The notes: generated by a model from the sequence alone, not told the origin. A stretch of DNA of 64,000 bases from Oscillospiraceae bacterium (GCA_015067545.1 SVMG01000002.1:62001-126000), one strand, 5' to 3'; shown: positions 35,635 through 46,280, counted from the stretch's first letter. Translations and numbers: made by a program.

Positions 35635-36056
35635 TAGCTAAAAGACTTAAATACCCAAATATACAGCTGATCCGGCTTGACCTTCAGCACTTCCGCACCG
35701 GAAATGGCAGAGCCGTACTCTTTCCCCTCGTACTCCACTGTACCCCAGGACGCATTGGCATTGTCGGCGTCGCTGGTATAGAGCATCCAGCAGCTGCTGT
35801 AATCGGTAGGATTGTCAATGCCGTTGATGGATGTGATCATACCGTCGCTGATGGTAAATTCCAGGTCACCCTTCTCCTTCAGCTTGGTCATATAGTCCAT
35901 CAGGGTCATGTCGGCTGTTTCCTGGCCGGTGGTCTTGACCACGATGTAGGTGTCAGAATCCTTGATCACCAGTTTTTCCTCCTGGCAGGCGGACAATCCG
36001 GCAAGGATCACCAACACCAGCAGAACGGACAGCGCTTTTTTCATTTTGTTTTTCAT
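35634..36056 (-). CDS. DUF4430 lipoprotein, candidate corrinoid-binding protein
   Basis: 140 residues from ATG 36056 (AGGAGG upstream; the track's 36281 start lies in the riboswitch). Lipoprotein signal with lipobox 'LAGLSAC'. The rest matches the DUF4430 fold, related to the C-terminal domain of transcobalamin: 'MTLMDYMTKLKEKGDLEFTISDGMITSINGIDNPTDYSSCWMLYTSD' and 'WVFKSF'. Anchored outside the membrane, it probably hands a corrinoid to the ECF S component encoded next. Regulated by the upstream cobalamin riboswitch and terminator. Confidence 0.82.
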   Translation of the reverse strand: MKNKMKKALSVLLVLVILAGLSACQEEKLVIKDSDTYIVVKTTGQETADMTLMDYMTKLKEKGDLEFTISDGMITSINGIDNPTDYSSCWMLYTSDADNANASWGTVEYEGKEYGSAISGAEVLKVKPDQLYIWVFKSFS

Positions 36057-36081
36057 AATTTTTTCCTCCTGAAAAATGATA

Positions 36082-36112
36082 CGGCTGCGGCGTCGATTTG
36101 ACGCCGCAGCCG
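36082..36112 (-). terminator. Riboswitch expression-platform hairpin
   Basis: Perfect 13-bp stem CGGCTGCGGCGTC/GACGCCGCAGCCG with 5-base loop, followed on the minus strand by TATCATTTTTC, between the aptamer and the DUF4430 ribosome site. Confidence 0.75.
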
Positions 36113-36165
36113 TTTTTCTGCGACAAACGCACATCCTCGTAATCACGCGAAGATGGGGAGATCCA

Positions 36166-36362
36166 TTCCGTAGGTCTTCTGACTCGTGGCTCTTGGATTC
36201 TGGGAGGATCCGCAGCATCCTCTGCCTTCCCGGAAATATTCCAGTGACTGGCTTTCGCCAAAAGAAGATGCCATACCACATACAGCGGCGGTACCGTTCG
36301 GGATTTTCACCCGATTATCTTGTTCAGCAGCCAAGGTTCATCGCCCCGGCCGCCACGGAACT
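36166..36362 (-). promoter_or_regulatory. Cobalamin riboswitch
   Basis: On the minus strand the conserved elements appear in order: 'GGGTGAAAATCCCGAACGGT', 'CCGCCGCTGT', 'AGCCAGTCACTGG', 'GAAGGC', and the 3' 'GAGTCAGAAGACCTACGG' of the B12 box region. The aptamer spans about 195 bases and is followed by a terminator hairpin and the DUF4430-ECF genes. Adenosyl- or methylcobalamin is expected to switch the unit off. Confidence 0.9.
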
Positions 36363-36436
36363 TCTATCAAATTGTCGTAATTATCATAGCACTTTGCATT
36401 CTAAATGTCAAGCCCGTGTCGAATAGCTCCGCGTAC

Positions 36437-36596
36437 AAGGCTTCCCCTTGAGGGGAAGCTGGCAAAAATCTTTGATTTTTGACTGATGAGGTGTAGGCTG
36501 CAAAGCAGCCGTATAAATCTTAATTGTCGCTTTGCGACACCACCACATCCGTCACGCCTATCGGCGTGCCACCTTCTCCTCAAGGAGAAGGCTTTT
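36437..36596. repeat. ~160-bp palindromic intergenic repeat (R7)
   Basis: Begins AAGGCTTCCCCTTGAGGGG and ends CTCCTCAAGGAGAAGGCTT, with internal hairpins (GGCTGCAAAGCAGCC, GTCGCTTTGCGAC, GCCTATCGGCGTGCC). It fills the gap between the riboswitch and the 3' end of the J-domain gene. Confidence 0.75.
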
Positions 36597-36598
36597 CA

Positions 36599-37222
36599 TC
36601 AACAGCAAAGGCCGCCACGGCAGCAGAAAATATTAAAGAACCAGCACAGCAGCAGATTGGCGCAGGGACTGCCCCGCATCTCAAAGCCTCGGAAAGAGCC
36701 GGCCTGGCGGCGGTACTGCGTACCTCCGTTTTCAATGTACTGAAGCATCTGCAGATACTCGTAGTTGTCCGGCTCCATGGAAACAGCCTTTTTGATATGC
36801 TCCAAAGCCGTCACCTGATTGCCCAGGCCGTTGTTGGCTATGGCGCTGATGTAGTACCAGCGGGCATCCTTATTGGTGGAGTTGCTGAGGATGTTCAGCG
36901 CCTCCTGATGCCTGCCCATGCGCACATACTGATAGGCAGCATTCTGATACCGGTCACCGGTCTCCTGCCGGGTATAGGTGCGTTGGCCGTAAAAGCCGCC
37001 AAAGGGATCGTAGCTGTAGCCGCCGCCTTGATTGGGCACGGCCTTTTCCGGGTTTTTGATTTGCTCGTAGGCGGCGTTGACCTCCTGCATCTTTTGCGCG
37101 GCCATCTGGTCACCCGGATTCAGGTCGGGATGGTATTTTTTCGCCAAGCGTCGATATGCTTTTTTGATCTCTTCATCGGATGCGTCCGGGCTGACGCCCA
37201 GCACCTTATAGGGGTCCGTCAT
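36599..37222 (-). CDS. J-domain protein with TPR-like region and Cys-rich tail
   Basis: 207 residues from ATG 37222 (GGGGAGG at proper spacing; the track's extension overlaps the DUF5685 gene in another frame). J domain at 1-65 ('[36 protein letters not shown]', with the HPD that stimulates DnaK), a Gly/Tyr linker, a helical repeat pair (about 100-165, '[20 protein letters not shown]'), and a C-terminus with seven cysteines ('[21 protein letters not shown]'). It lacks the DnaJ zinc domain and so is an accessory co-chaperone. It overlaps the DUF5685 gene by 17 bases. Confidence 0.83.
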   Translation of the reverse strand: MTDPYKVLGVSPDASDEEIKKAYRRLAKKYHPDLNPGDQMAAQKMQEVNAAYEQIKNPEKAVPNQGGGYSYDPFGGFYGQRTYTRQETGDRYQNAAYQYVRMGRHQEALNILSNSTNKDARWYYISAIANNGLGNQVTALEHIKKAVSMEPDNYEYLQMLQYIENGGTQYRRQAGSFRGFEMRGSPCANLLLCWFFNIFCCRGGLCC

Positions 37223-38051
37223 TTCCATCCCTCCCCTCTTTCTTTTTTCTGCGGAAATTGCCCCACACGCCGCTGTACAGGATGTTGTCCAAAATGGGCT
37301 TGTCCTGCACCAGGGGCAATTTTTCAAATTCTGCGGTACAACGGCCCATGGCCAGCACCAAATATTCTTCCCATCGGGGCCAGTCCTCTCCCGTACCCAT
37401 GGCAAGATAGGGATTGTACTTTCCTTTCCGCTTATCCCGGCGGTAGTCCACCGCCGCATCTGCCAGGTAGATGAAACGACCCAGCGCCATGCCCATTTGC
37501 CGCAGCGTGGGTGCCCACATATCCTCTTGGCAGACCAAAAGCTCACCCATGAGCTCGCCGAATAAGCCTGCCGGCAAATCCGGATTGGGGCAGTTTTCCT
37601 TTTCCAGGAGGTTGATCCTGTGAATGCAGTCGGCCACGGCTTTGCATTGCCGTGGATAACGCGCCGCAATTTCCTTGTAATTCTTGCCGAACAGGCCGGA
37701 TTTCATCCGGGCTGTCAGTGCCTTGTCGTCCTGCCAGTCATCCTGAGCCTTATAATAAGCCAGCGCCACATTCATATCGGCGGCGTATTGGATGTACTTG
37801 TTATCCACCCAGCTCTTGGGTCGAATGGGATGAAGGCTGCACGCCCGGTTTCCGGCCGTCTCCTCCGGCTCGTACAGACTCATGAGCAGCAGGGCCAGGA
37901 AGGCCATGTCGTAGCTCAGCGCCAGCCGGGCGCTCTGAGATGCACGGATGCGGATCTGCCGGCAAATGCCGCAGTAAACGGCGTTGTAACGCGTCTGCTG
38001 CTGTTTATTCAATTCCTTGTAGCTGGCGGTGACGAAGCCAAACATTTCCAT
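37206..38051 (-). CDS. DUF5685 family protein
   Basis: 281 residues, mostly helical. The start '[33 protein letters not shown]' (CxxC) and '[24 protein letters not shown]' (a D...D pattern reminiscent of isoprenoid-synthase-like helical folds) are typical of the family, which commonly pairs with J-domain genes in Oscillospiraceae and relatives. Function unknown. Its 3' end overlaps the J-domain gene, so they are cotranslated. Confidence 0.78.
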   Translation of the reverse strand: MEMFGFVTASYKELNKQQQTRYNAVYCGICRQIRIRASQSARLALSYDMAFLALLLMSLYEPEETAGNRACSLHPIRPKSWVDNKYIQYAADMNVALAYYKAQDDWQDDKALTARMKSGLFGKNYKEIAARYPRQCKAVADCIHRINLLEKENCPNPDLPAGLFGELMGELLVCQEDMWAPTLRQMGMALGRFIYLADAAVDYRRDKRKGKYNPYLAMGTGEDWPRWEEYLVLAMGRCTAEFEKLPLVQDKPILDNILYSGVWGNFRRKKKEGRDGNDGPL

Positions 38052-38112
38052 TCCCCCTTTTTTATTGTATCATAAAAAAGGAATATGAACAGAGGATAAA
38101 CGAAAATAATTT

Positions 38113-38934
38113 TTATTCCTTCATCAGCAGCCGATTCAATGCGCCGCCGCAAAAAACCAGGCAAAGACAAAAATATAGCCACAGCATACTCAGCGCGATG
38201 GCGTAAACCGACCCGTAGATGCTGGCGTAGTTTGAAAAATACTCCACATAAACGGAAAACAGGTTGGAAAACAGCAGCCATCCAAAGGATGCCAGCACCG
38301 CGCCGGGAAAGCTGTCAGAAAATTTGTTTTTCCGATTGGGCAGTGCCATGAACATGGCGGTAAACAATGCGGTTTGCAGAAGCAGCAAAAGCACAAAGCG
38401 AAGATCAATGATTTCCCACAAGAACTCCCACAGTGCGCCCTGCACCGGGGGCAGCATCTCCAAAATGGACTCACCGAATACATTGAGCACCAATGTTAAA
38501 ATGAGCACCAGCAGAAACAGAAAGGTATAAAACACACTGATGGCGCGGGTATAGAAATAGCCACGGTCTTCCCGAACGCCGTAAATGGCATTGAGCCCCA
38601 CCAGCAGGCCGTAGATCCCCCGGCTTGCAGACCACAGCACACCCACCGCTGACACGGACACCACAGCGGTGGAAGTGTAGGCGTAGGTGGTGATGATCAG
38701 CTTCTCCGCTGCCGGCATCAGCACCTCAGGCAGGATGCCGGAGAGTGCGCTCAGCAGATTTCCGGCATCCAAGCCGGTATAGCGGAGCAGTCCCAGTAAA
38801 AGCACCAATGTGGGAAAGACCGACAGGACAATAAAATATCCCGCATTGGCTGCATGCAGACCGATGTGCATTTGCGAGAATTGCCGGAGATATCCCCAGG
38901 CCTTTCCGATCAGGCCACCCTTTGGCAGTTCCAT
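38113..38934 (-). CDS. YihY/BrkB family membrane protein
   Basis: 273 residues from ATG 38934 (GGAGG 6 bases upstream). Six membrane segments; conserved 'NAGYFIVLSVFPTLVLLLGLLRY', 'WSASRGIYGLLVGLNAIYGV', 'GAVLASFGWLLFSNLFSVYVEYF' and 'YGSVYAIALSMLWLYFCLCLVFCGGALN'. The family's transport role is unsettled. An ordinary housekeeping-type membrane gene, standing alone. Confidence 0.88.
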   Translation of the reverse strand: MELPKGGLIGKAWGYLRQFSQMHIGLHAANAGYFIVLSVFPTLVLLLGLLRYTGLDAGNLLSALSGILPEVLMPAAEKLIITTYAYTSTAVVSVSAVGVLWSASRGIYGLLVGLNAIYGVREDRGYFYTRAISVFYTFLFLLVLILTLVLNVFGESILEMLPPVQGALWEFLWEIIDLRFVLLLLLQTALFTAMFMALPNRKNKFSDSFPGAVLASFGWLLFSNLFSVYVEYFSNYASIYGSVYAIALSMLWLYFCLCLVFCGGALNRLLMKE

Positions 38935-38993
38935 ACGCGCCCTCCTTCCCATAGGCTCTTTTAGTGTATGCAAAAAATGGGAAGGTTACTACA

Positions 38994-39019
38994 AAAGCGG
39001 GGGCTTTCGCCCCCGCTTT
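38994..39019. terminator. Terminator downstream of glmS
   Basis: AAAGCGGGGGC/GCCCCCGCTTT with TTTC loop, just past the glmS stop on the minus strand. Confidence 0.82.
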
Positions 39020-39023
39020 ATGC

Positions 39024-40865
<1,842 letters not shown>

Positions 40866-40989
40866 AGAATAACCTCCTAACGAAATGGCGGCCCGCCCAG
40901 TGGCAGACCGCGTTGGCATTTCCTATTGTATATTCTCTATGTGTATTTTTCAACTATAATTTTGCTTTTTTCGACTTTTTGTCAGTTCC

Positions 40990-41877
40990 TCAAAAGAAAC
41001 TAACCGTCTGCGGCTGTAATTCGTTGAAATTCTCCAGGCTTTCCCGGCTAATTCCACATACTCCCAACTGCACCAACTGCCGGGCCGCCTCACTGCCGTC
41101 GGAAAAGCAGAACAGCGGACTCCAGCCTTCCTTGAGATTGCGCACCGTTCCGCTCCATGTGCCGCCCTTGCCCACAGAACACTGGGCAACAAAGGTCTTT
41201 TCTCCCAGAGCATGGATCACCCGGTTGCGGCTCAGCGCCCGGGCTGATGTAAACGCACAGTCAAAGCCCTCTTCACTGAGGTACAGTACATTATCCCAGT
41301 CTCTCTGGGTCATCAGCGCATCCGCTACCACGCTGATGACTTGCCCGCCTGCATCCAGGCACGCCTTTTGGGCAATGCTGTCTGCGCCCCGGGCGTTACC
41401 GGACACCAGCACATATCCCTGCCGGGCCGCCTCACGCCCCACCGTGGCGGCAAATTCTGCATTTGGCGGAGCAATATCCCGGCTTCCCACCAGGGCGATC
41501 CGCGGCCTGTGCAGGATGGATGTATCCCCTTTTGCCCACAAAACACCGGGACTGTCCAGTCCCAAACGGCGACGCAGCTCCGCCGGGTAGCCCTCACTGA
41601 CCCGGGTGATGGGCATGCAGTCCGCCTGCCAGCCCTTGGCATGATAGTAGCGCAGCAAGGGAAGATCACTCAGCAGGGAGAGAATGCGCTCCGACATCTC
41701 CGGGCCATAGCCTAGGGCGGTCAAATCCGCAGCTGTAAGCTCCCGATCTGTTTCCGGACGCTCCATTGTCGCCACGCGCATGGCAAGGGTGCGCAGCTGC
41801 GCTGTGGTAAGTATCTTTCGCTGCGGATCTCCCAGGGTGCTGCTCAGCAGCAGGAAGCCTTCCTCTCTGGCGTTCAT
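40990..41877 (-). CDS. dprA: DNA-processing protein DprA (Smf), divergent
   Basis: 295 residues from ATG 41877, which overlaps the helicase stop as ATGA. N-terminal helical (SAM-like) part, then the Rossmann DprA core: 'VLWAKGDTSILHRPRIALVGSRDIAPPNAEFA', 'YVLVSGNARGADSIAQKACLDAGGQVISV'. The 'SGxARGAD' motif differs a little from the common 'SGLARGID', and no clear C-terminal winged helix is visible. DprA loads RecA on incoming ssDNA; no competence genes lie nearby. Confidence 0.78.
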   Translation of the reverse strand: MNAREEGFLLLSSTLGDPQRKILTTAQLRTLAMRVATMERPETDRELTAADLTALGYGPEMSERILSLLSDLPLLRYYHAKGWQADCMPITRVSEGYPAELRRRLGLDSPGVLWAKGDTSILHRPRIALVGSRDIAPPNAEFAATVGREAARQGYVLVSGNARGADSIAQKACLDAGGQVISVVADALMTQRDWDNVLYLSEEGFDCAFTSARALSRNRVIHALGEKTFVAQCSVGKGGTWSGTVRNLKEGWSPLFCFSDGSEAARQLVQLGVCGISRESLENFNELQPQTVSFF

Positions 41878-43064
41878 CGGAATCTTCTCCGGGGCTTGGG
41901 AGCAACCGGTGCAGGTGCTTCCTCGCACAGAGTACCGTCGGCGTTCAGCACCATGGGACGAATGGTGTAACCGGAGAACTTTGCGATCTCGTCCAGCTTC
42001 GCCTTTTCCGGGAAGTTGCCTATCATAGAATATGCACTGCCCTTCCGTCTTGCCCGGCCGGTACGGCCAATGCGGTGCACATAGTATTCATTTTCTTCCG
42101 GGATGTCATAGTTGATGACGCATTCCACATCATCCACATCAATGCCCCGGGATGCCACGTCCGTGGCGATCAGCACCGCCAGCTTTCCTGCACGGTAGCG
42201 CTGCATGGTCTTTTCCCGCTGGCTCTGCTTGATGTCACCGTGGATGCACTCGCAGTCCAGTCCTGCCCGCTGAAATTCATCGCATAGCCGCTGGCACATA
42301 TGCTTGGTGTTGCAGAAAATGATCACCCGCTCGTAGCCCTGGGTGCGGATCAGCCGCAGGGTGGTCTCAGCCTTTTCCAGGGGCGTGACGGTCATACTGT
42401 ACTGGTCGATATCCGGCTTGTCCTGCTGCTTGGGCTCTACGGTGATCTCCACCTCGTCCCGCTGATACATCCAGGAAACGGTCATGACCTCCTGGGAGAT
42501 GGTGGCGGAAAACAGGCCCAAATTCTTGCGGTTTTTCACCTTTTCGATGATCTTGGTCACGTCCTTGAAAAAGCCCATATCCAGCATCCGGTCTGCTTCA
42601 TCCAGCACAACCGTCTGAATTTTGTCCAGTCGGATGGTCTTGCGGTTGTAGTGATCCATCAGCCGGCCGGGGGTGGCCACCACGATCTGCGGATTCTTCT
42701 GCAACTGCTGGATCTGTCCGCCGATGCCTGCGCCGCCGTACAAAACGGCTACACGGATGCCCTGGTAATGGGTCAAAAGGCCGCGCAATTCGTCACCGAT
42801 CTGAATGGCCAGCTCCCGGGTGGGCGCAAGAATCAGACCCTGAACGGCAGGGTTTTCCCCATCGATATGCTCGATCATGGGAATGCCAAAGGCAAAGGTC
42901 TTTCCCGTGCCGGTGGGAGCTTTGGCGATCACATCCCGCCACTGCATGAAATGGGGAATGGCCTCTGCCTGGATGGTGGTGGGGTAGCCGTAGCCCTTTT
43001 TCTCCAACGCCTTCAGCATGGGCTCGGACAGGCCCAGGTCGGCAAAAGTTATGTTTTCGTTCAT
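41874..43064 (-). CDS. DEAD-box RNA helicase
   Basis: 396 residues. Q motif 'ITFADLGLSEPMLKALEKKGYGYPTTIQ', Walker A 'APTGTGKT', 'DEAD' in 'VVLDEADRMLDMGFF', SAT ('FSATIS'), motif VI 'HRIGRTGRARRKGSAYS'. Shorter than CshA/DeaD, with only a brief basic tail ('KPRRRFR'). Unwinds structured RNA in cold adaptation, ribosome assembly or decay. Coupled by 4-base overlaps to both the VanZ and dprA genes. Confidence 0.92.
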   Translation of the reverse strand: MNENITFADLGLSEPMLKALEKKGYGYPTTIQAEAIPHFMQWRDVIAKAPTGTGKTFAFGIPMIEHIDGENPAVQGLILAPTRELAIQIGDELRGLLTHYQGIRVAVLYGGAGIGGQIQQLQKNPQIVVATPGRLMDHYNRKTIRLDKIQTVVLDEADRMLDMGFFKDVTKIIEKVKNRKNLGLFSATISQEVMTVSWMYQRDEVEITVEPKQQDKPDIDQYSMTVTPLEKAETTLRLIRTQGYERVIIFCNTKHMCQRLCDEFQRAGLDCECIHGDIKQSQREKTMQRYRAGKLAVLIATDVASRGIDVDDVECVINYDIPEENEYYVHRIGRTGRARRKGSAYSMIGNFPEKAKLDEIAKFSGYTIRPMVLNADGTLCEEAPAPVAPKPRRRFR

Positions 43065-43585
43065 ATTTTTTCGTCCTTTTGTAGGTTTTTTCTTATTATA
43101 GCAGTTTTTCCGCGCTTATGCAACAAAGCACAAATCAACAATGCACCTGCGATCACGCCGGCGCTGTCGATCATCACATCCCGCACGGATGGGCCGCGAC
43201 CAGCCACAAAGCCCTGGTGGAATTCATCACTTGCCGCGTACAGCGTGCCAATTCCCCACGACCACAGCCAAGGCAGTCGCACGGCAATTTTCTTCCCGAT
43301 CTGTGCAATGTGGAGCATCAACGAAAAGCCCAGCAGGGCATACTCGGAAAAATGCGCCAGCTTGCGCACCGCAAAGCCTACGGCGCTGCGGATCGCCTCC
43401 TGCTTTTCTGGAGAAAAATCTCCAAATCCGGGCACGACCAAATTCAACACCCATGTGGTGATCCGGCCGCTCATCGCCCCGGACTGCGTTCCGGTCTGGG
43501 CGGAAAAGCAAAAGATCGTCACCATCACGGCGATCACCAGCAGCAAGGAAAGCAGAATGCTATGCTTTTCGATCCAATGTTTCAT
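43061..43585 (-). CDS. VanZ family membrane protein
   Basis: 174 residues with four membrane segments; 'FSAQTG...SG', 'VRKLAHFSEYALLGF', 'SDEFHQGFVAGRGPSVRDVMIDSAGVIAG' are the conserved VanZ motifs. Named after a teicoplanin-resistance protein, but most members are of unknown role and this is not a resistance call. First gene of a three-gene coupled unit (ATGA overlap with the helicase). Confidence 0.9.
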   Translation of the reverse strand: MKHWIEKHSILLSLLLVIAVMVTIFCFSAQTGTQSGAMSGRITTWVLNLVVPGFGDFSPEKQEAIRSAVGFAVRKLAHFSEYALLGFSLMLHIAQIGKKIAVRLPWLWSWGIGTLYAASDEFHQGFVAGRGPSVRDVMIDSAGVIAGALLICALLHKRGKTAIIRKNLQKDEKI

Positions 43586-43648
43586 GTCATTTCTCCAGCT
43601 ATGTTTTTCTTCATTTTATCACATTTTTCGCCCCGTGTATACAAAAAG

Positions 43649-43673
43649 TTCCGGCAGCGTAAAACTGCCGGAA
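43649..43673 (-). terminator. spoVT terminator
   Basis: 9-bp stem TTCCGGCAG/CTGCCGGAA with 7-base loop, followed on the minus strand by CTTTTTG, just after the spoVT stop. Confidence 0.8.
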
Positions 43674-43679
43674 ATCGCA

Positions 43680-44222
43680 TTAGTTCTCCATCTGGCTGCC
43701 CAGGAAGGTGGCGGCGATCTGCGCTAATTTCTGATCGGACTCCTGCAAGGGGTCATCGTGCTCGCCCAGCAGGAGCATCACACATCCCATGAGATCCCCC
43801 TGGCACAGAATGGGCGATGCCACACCCAGGTGATACTTGTCCACCCCATCGGTGACCCGCACCGGAGTGTCCCCCGTAGTAAAACGGTAGTGCTGACGCT
43901 GCTCCATCAGCCTTTCCAGCTCCTCAGAATTGGGCTTGTCCATGAGGTCGCGCTTGGGAAGGCCCGACAGGGCGATGATGGCATCCCGGTCCGCCACAGC
44001 GGCCATGTGCCCCGTGCCGGAGCCAATGGCATCACACATCTGCGCGGCAAACTCCTGCAAGTCACCCATGGGAGAGTACTTGCGGAAGATCACGCCCCCG
44101 TCCTTCTCGGTGTAAATTTCAAGAGGGTCGCCCTCGCGGATACGGAGGGTGCGGCGAATTTCTTTGGGAATTACAATACGCCCGAGGTCGTCAACACGGC
44201 GTACAATACCTGTGGCTTTCAT
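43680..44222 (-). CDS. spoVT: Stage V sporulation protein T (AbrB-like regulator), full copy
   Basis: 180 residues. N-terminal swapped-hairpin AbrB DNA-binding domain (1-52, 'MKATGIVRRVDDLGRIVIPKEIRRTLRIREGDPLEIYTEKDGGVIFRKYSP') and a C-terminal GAF-like sensory domain (about 56-178). It is a forespore regulator acting with SigG. A sigma-F/G type promoter lies upstream. It is the intact copy of a 5' end that recurs at 46496, 50982 and 51922 in the same orientation. Confidence 0.95.
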   Translation of the reverse strand: MKATGIVRRVDDLGRIVIPKEIRRTLRIREGDPLEIYTEKDGGVIFRKYSPMGDLQEFAAQMCDAIGSGTGHMAAVADRDAIIALSGLPKRDLMDKPNSEELERLMEQRQHYRFTTGDTPVRVTDGVDKYHLGVASPILCQGDLMGCVMLLLGEHDDPLQESDQKLAQIAATFLGSQMEN

Positions 44223-44258
44223 ATATATCTATCTCCTTTAATTTACAAATTACGCTGT

Positions 44259-44287
44259 TAGTATCTGTAAACAGGGAAGATTTATAC
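44259..44287 (-). promoter_or_regulatory. Sigma-G/F type promoter of spoVT
   Basis: On the minus strand: -35 GTATA (fits GHATR), 17-base spacer, -10 GATACTA (one mismatch from CATHHTA). SpoVT is a known SigG-class gene, and sigG is present in this window. The element is 36 bases before the ATG, with AAAGGAG between. Confidence 0.75.
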
Positions 44288-44509
44288 TGATTACCCAACT
44301 TGTATTTTTATAACAAGTTAACTTTGTTTTGAAATTCGGAAAAGTGCAGCGCGGAGTTATTTTCACTGATAAGATAATCAACAGCGCCAAGTTCACACTG
44401 CATAAATGGCGCGCGGAGACCCCCCTGCGTTTAACTTGTCATATTTTCCTCCCTCACCCCTTGCAAAACGGGATTATACGATATATACTATTTTTAGCTT
44501 GAAAATTAG

Positions 44510-44695
44510 GGGCGGGGAAACGAAAGAAAACGTTTTTTGGTGACAGTTATTGGACCTTTAAGGGCTTTATACCCTGCTTCCCAAAAATACGGCGCAACTC
44601 CCGTTGCCTTTGATTACATTGATAAAAAATGTGGTCACCCAACCATACAGGATATGAAAGATATTAAAAACGTAGTTTTAGCTAATTTGAAATAA
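44510..44695 (+). pseudogene. 3' remnant of a gene, hydrolase-like
   Basis: An open frame without a usable start, ending 'KYGATPVAFDYIDKK', 'CGHPTIQDMKDIKNVVLANLK' and a stop 10 bases before the CocE-like gene. 'GHPT' near the C-terminus resembles the last catalytic block of SGNH/GDSL esterases, but the fragment is too short to prove it. AT-rich codon use like the downstream gene. The rest of the gap 44288-44509 shows nothing recognisable. Confidence 0.45.
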
Positions 44696-44705
44696 GGAGA
44701 TTCTT

Positions 44706-46280
44706 ATGAGTAACGAAATTGCAGGACACGTTTATTACGAATATTTAAACAATAAGGACGCCGACCTTTTTACCGTGGTTTGCAGACCAGATAAAAACGG
44801 CAAATACCCTACCGTTATAACCCGTAGCCCCTATGTTGATGACGATGCACTTTTAAGTGAAGAAAAAATTTGCGAAAACAGACTCAACGACTTTCAATCC
44901 TGGATTGAACGCGGATACGTCGTTATTATTCAGCACTGTCGCGGTTGCGGAAAAAGTACCGGCGACTGCGTGCCCTACATATACGAGCGCGAAGACGGAT
45001 TGTTCTTACAAGCGTGGGTTCGCCAGCAAGATTTCTACAACGGTGAAATTTATCTTGTTGGCTCAAGCTATACCGCCGCTATCCACTACGTAACCGCCCC
45101 ATTTGCCGACGATATAAAGGGTGCGGTGCTTCGCGTTAAAGACACCGAGAGATATAACTGTAACTACCGCAACGGTTTTTACAAAATGGGGCTACACGGT
45201 GGTTGGTACGTTGATATGTATAAAAAGAAAACGATTACGACCAAAAACTATACGCCTGAAAGCTATAATATGCTACCACTGTCAAATTTCTCAAAAACAG
45301 TTTTCGGTGAGAGCGCCGAGGATTTTGACGAAATATTAAAACACCCAAATCATAATGACAATTTTTGGGACACTCGTTACGGTGGCGGTGAAACGCGCGG
45401 CATATTAAACCATGCCAATATACCAATTTTGCTTATGACCGGCTTTTACGACATATTTACGGGTGGCATCTTTGATATGTGGAACGCCATCGATGATGAA
45501 ACGAAGGCAAAATCGGCATTGGCAGTACATCCATTTAACCACGATTGCAGTGGCGAGCTTGAGCCTGTAAATTTCGAGAACGGCGATATAAGCAAATTTT
45601 TTCCCGAGTACGATCTTGCCTGGCTTGACTATATACGCGGCAAAGAAAAACCTCCCTTTGAGCTCGGCAAGATAACCTATTACAAGGTTTTCGGTGATAA
45701 GTGGTGCTGTGATGATTTTTATACCGCTAACCACCTTGAAAAAATCGTTTTAGGCGACACATCGGTTACTTACAAGTACGACCCTCAAAACCCCGCCGTA
45801 TTTAAGGGTGGTTTATCAGCCAACTTCGGTGGTAACGCGTGGCAGGATGCGCCTGATTTGCGCGATGATATTATCACACTCTACACCCCCGAATTCAATG
45901 AGGATACCTTTGTAAAGGGTAAAATTAAGGCGCGCCTAAAGGTTAAATCGGATTGCGAGGACACCTGTTTTTATATTCGCATAAGCCTTTGCAAAGCTGA
46001 GGGCGACTACGGACTTCGCGATGATATAAATCAGATTTCAAACTTCTGTAATACTTATGTGCAGGGCAGCGAAATTACAATGGATTTTTCGTTTGACGAG
46101 CACGCTTTTATTATTAAAAAAGGCGAGAAAATTCGTATCGATATTTCGTCCTCTGCCTTCCCGCTTTACGTGCGACACACAAATAATAAGGGGCTTTTCT
46201 CAGAACTGACAACGACGAAAATTGCAAATAACACTGTGGTTTTGAGTGGATCATATATCGAATTGCCTATAGAAAAATAA
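44706..46280 (+). CDS. CocE/NonD-like alpha/beta hydrolase
   Basis: 524 residues, no signal peptide. The N-terminal alpha/beta-hydrolase fold carries 'CRGCGKSTG', a nucleophile-type 'VGSSYTAAIHY' (the family usually has GxSYxG, so the last Gly is replaced), 'TGFYDIFTGG' (acid Asp) and 'HPFNHDC' (His; usually PWxH). The C-terminal jelly-roll (about 350-520, 'ITLYTPEFNEDTFVKGKIKARLKV...ISLCKAEGDY') is the X-Pro dipeptidyl-peptidase C domain. The family cleaves acyl esters, amides or X-Pro peptides; specificity unknown. Clearly AT-richer codon use than flanking genes suggests acquisition. It lies between two spoVT 5' copies. Confidence 0.82.
   Translation: MSNEIAGHVYYEYLNNKDADLFTVVCRPDKNGKYPTVITRSPYVDDDALLSEEKICENRLNDFQSWIERGYVVIIQHCRGCGKSTGDCVPYIYEREDGLFLQAWVRQQDFYNGEIYLVGSSYTAAIHYVTAPFADDIKGAVLRVKDTERYNCNYRNGFYKMGLHGGWYVDMYKKKTITTKNYTPESYNMLPLSNFSKTVFGESAEDFDEILKHPNHNDNFWDTRYGGGETRGILNHANIPILLMTGFYDIFTGGIFDMWNAIDDETKAKSALAVHPFNHDCSGELEPVNFENGDISKFFPEYDLAWLDYIRGKEKPPFELGKITYYKVFGDKWCCDDFYTANHLEKIVLGDTSVTYKYDPQNPAVFKGGLSANFGGNAWQDAPDLRDDIITLYTPEFNEDTFVKGKIKARLKVKSDCEDTCFYIRISLCKAEGDYGLRDDINQISNFCNTYVQGSEITMDFSFDEHAFIIKKGEKIRIDISSSAFPLYVRHTNNKGLFSELTTTKIANNTVVLSGSYIELPIEK

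Noticed and set aside
36143-36334. Small minus ORF
   Set aside because: Lies inside the cobalamin riboswitch aptamer; RNA function explains the sequence.
40866-40989. glmS ribozyme upstream of glmS
   Set aside because: The 124-base gap does not show the conserved ribozyme core that I could recognise, and it is short for it.
43061-43585. Glycopeptide-resistance gene
   Set aside because: VanZ-family proteins are widespread; none of the vanHAX genes is present.
42300-43727. 475-codon plus ORF
   Set aside because: Runs antisense through the DEAD-box and VanZ genes.
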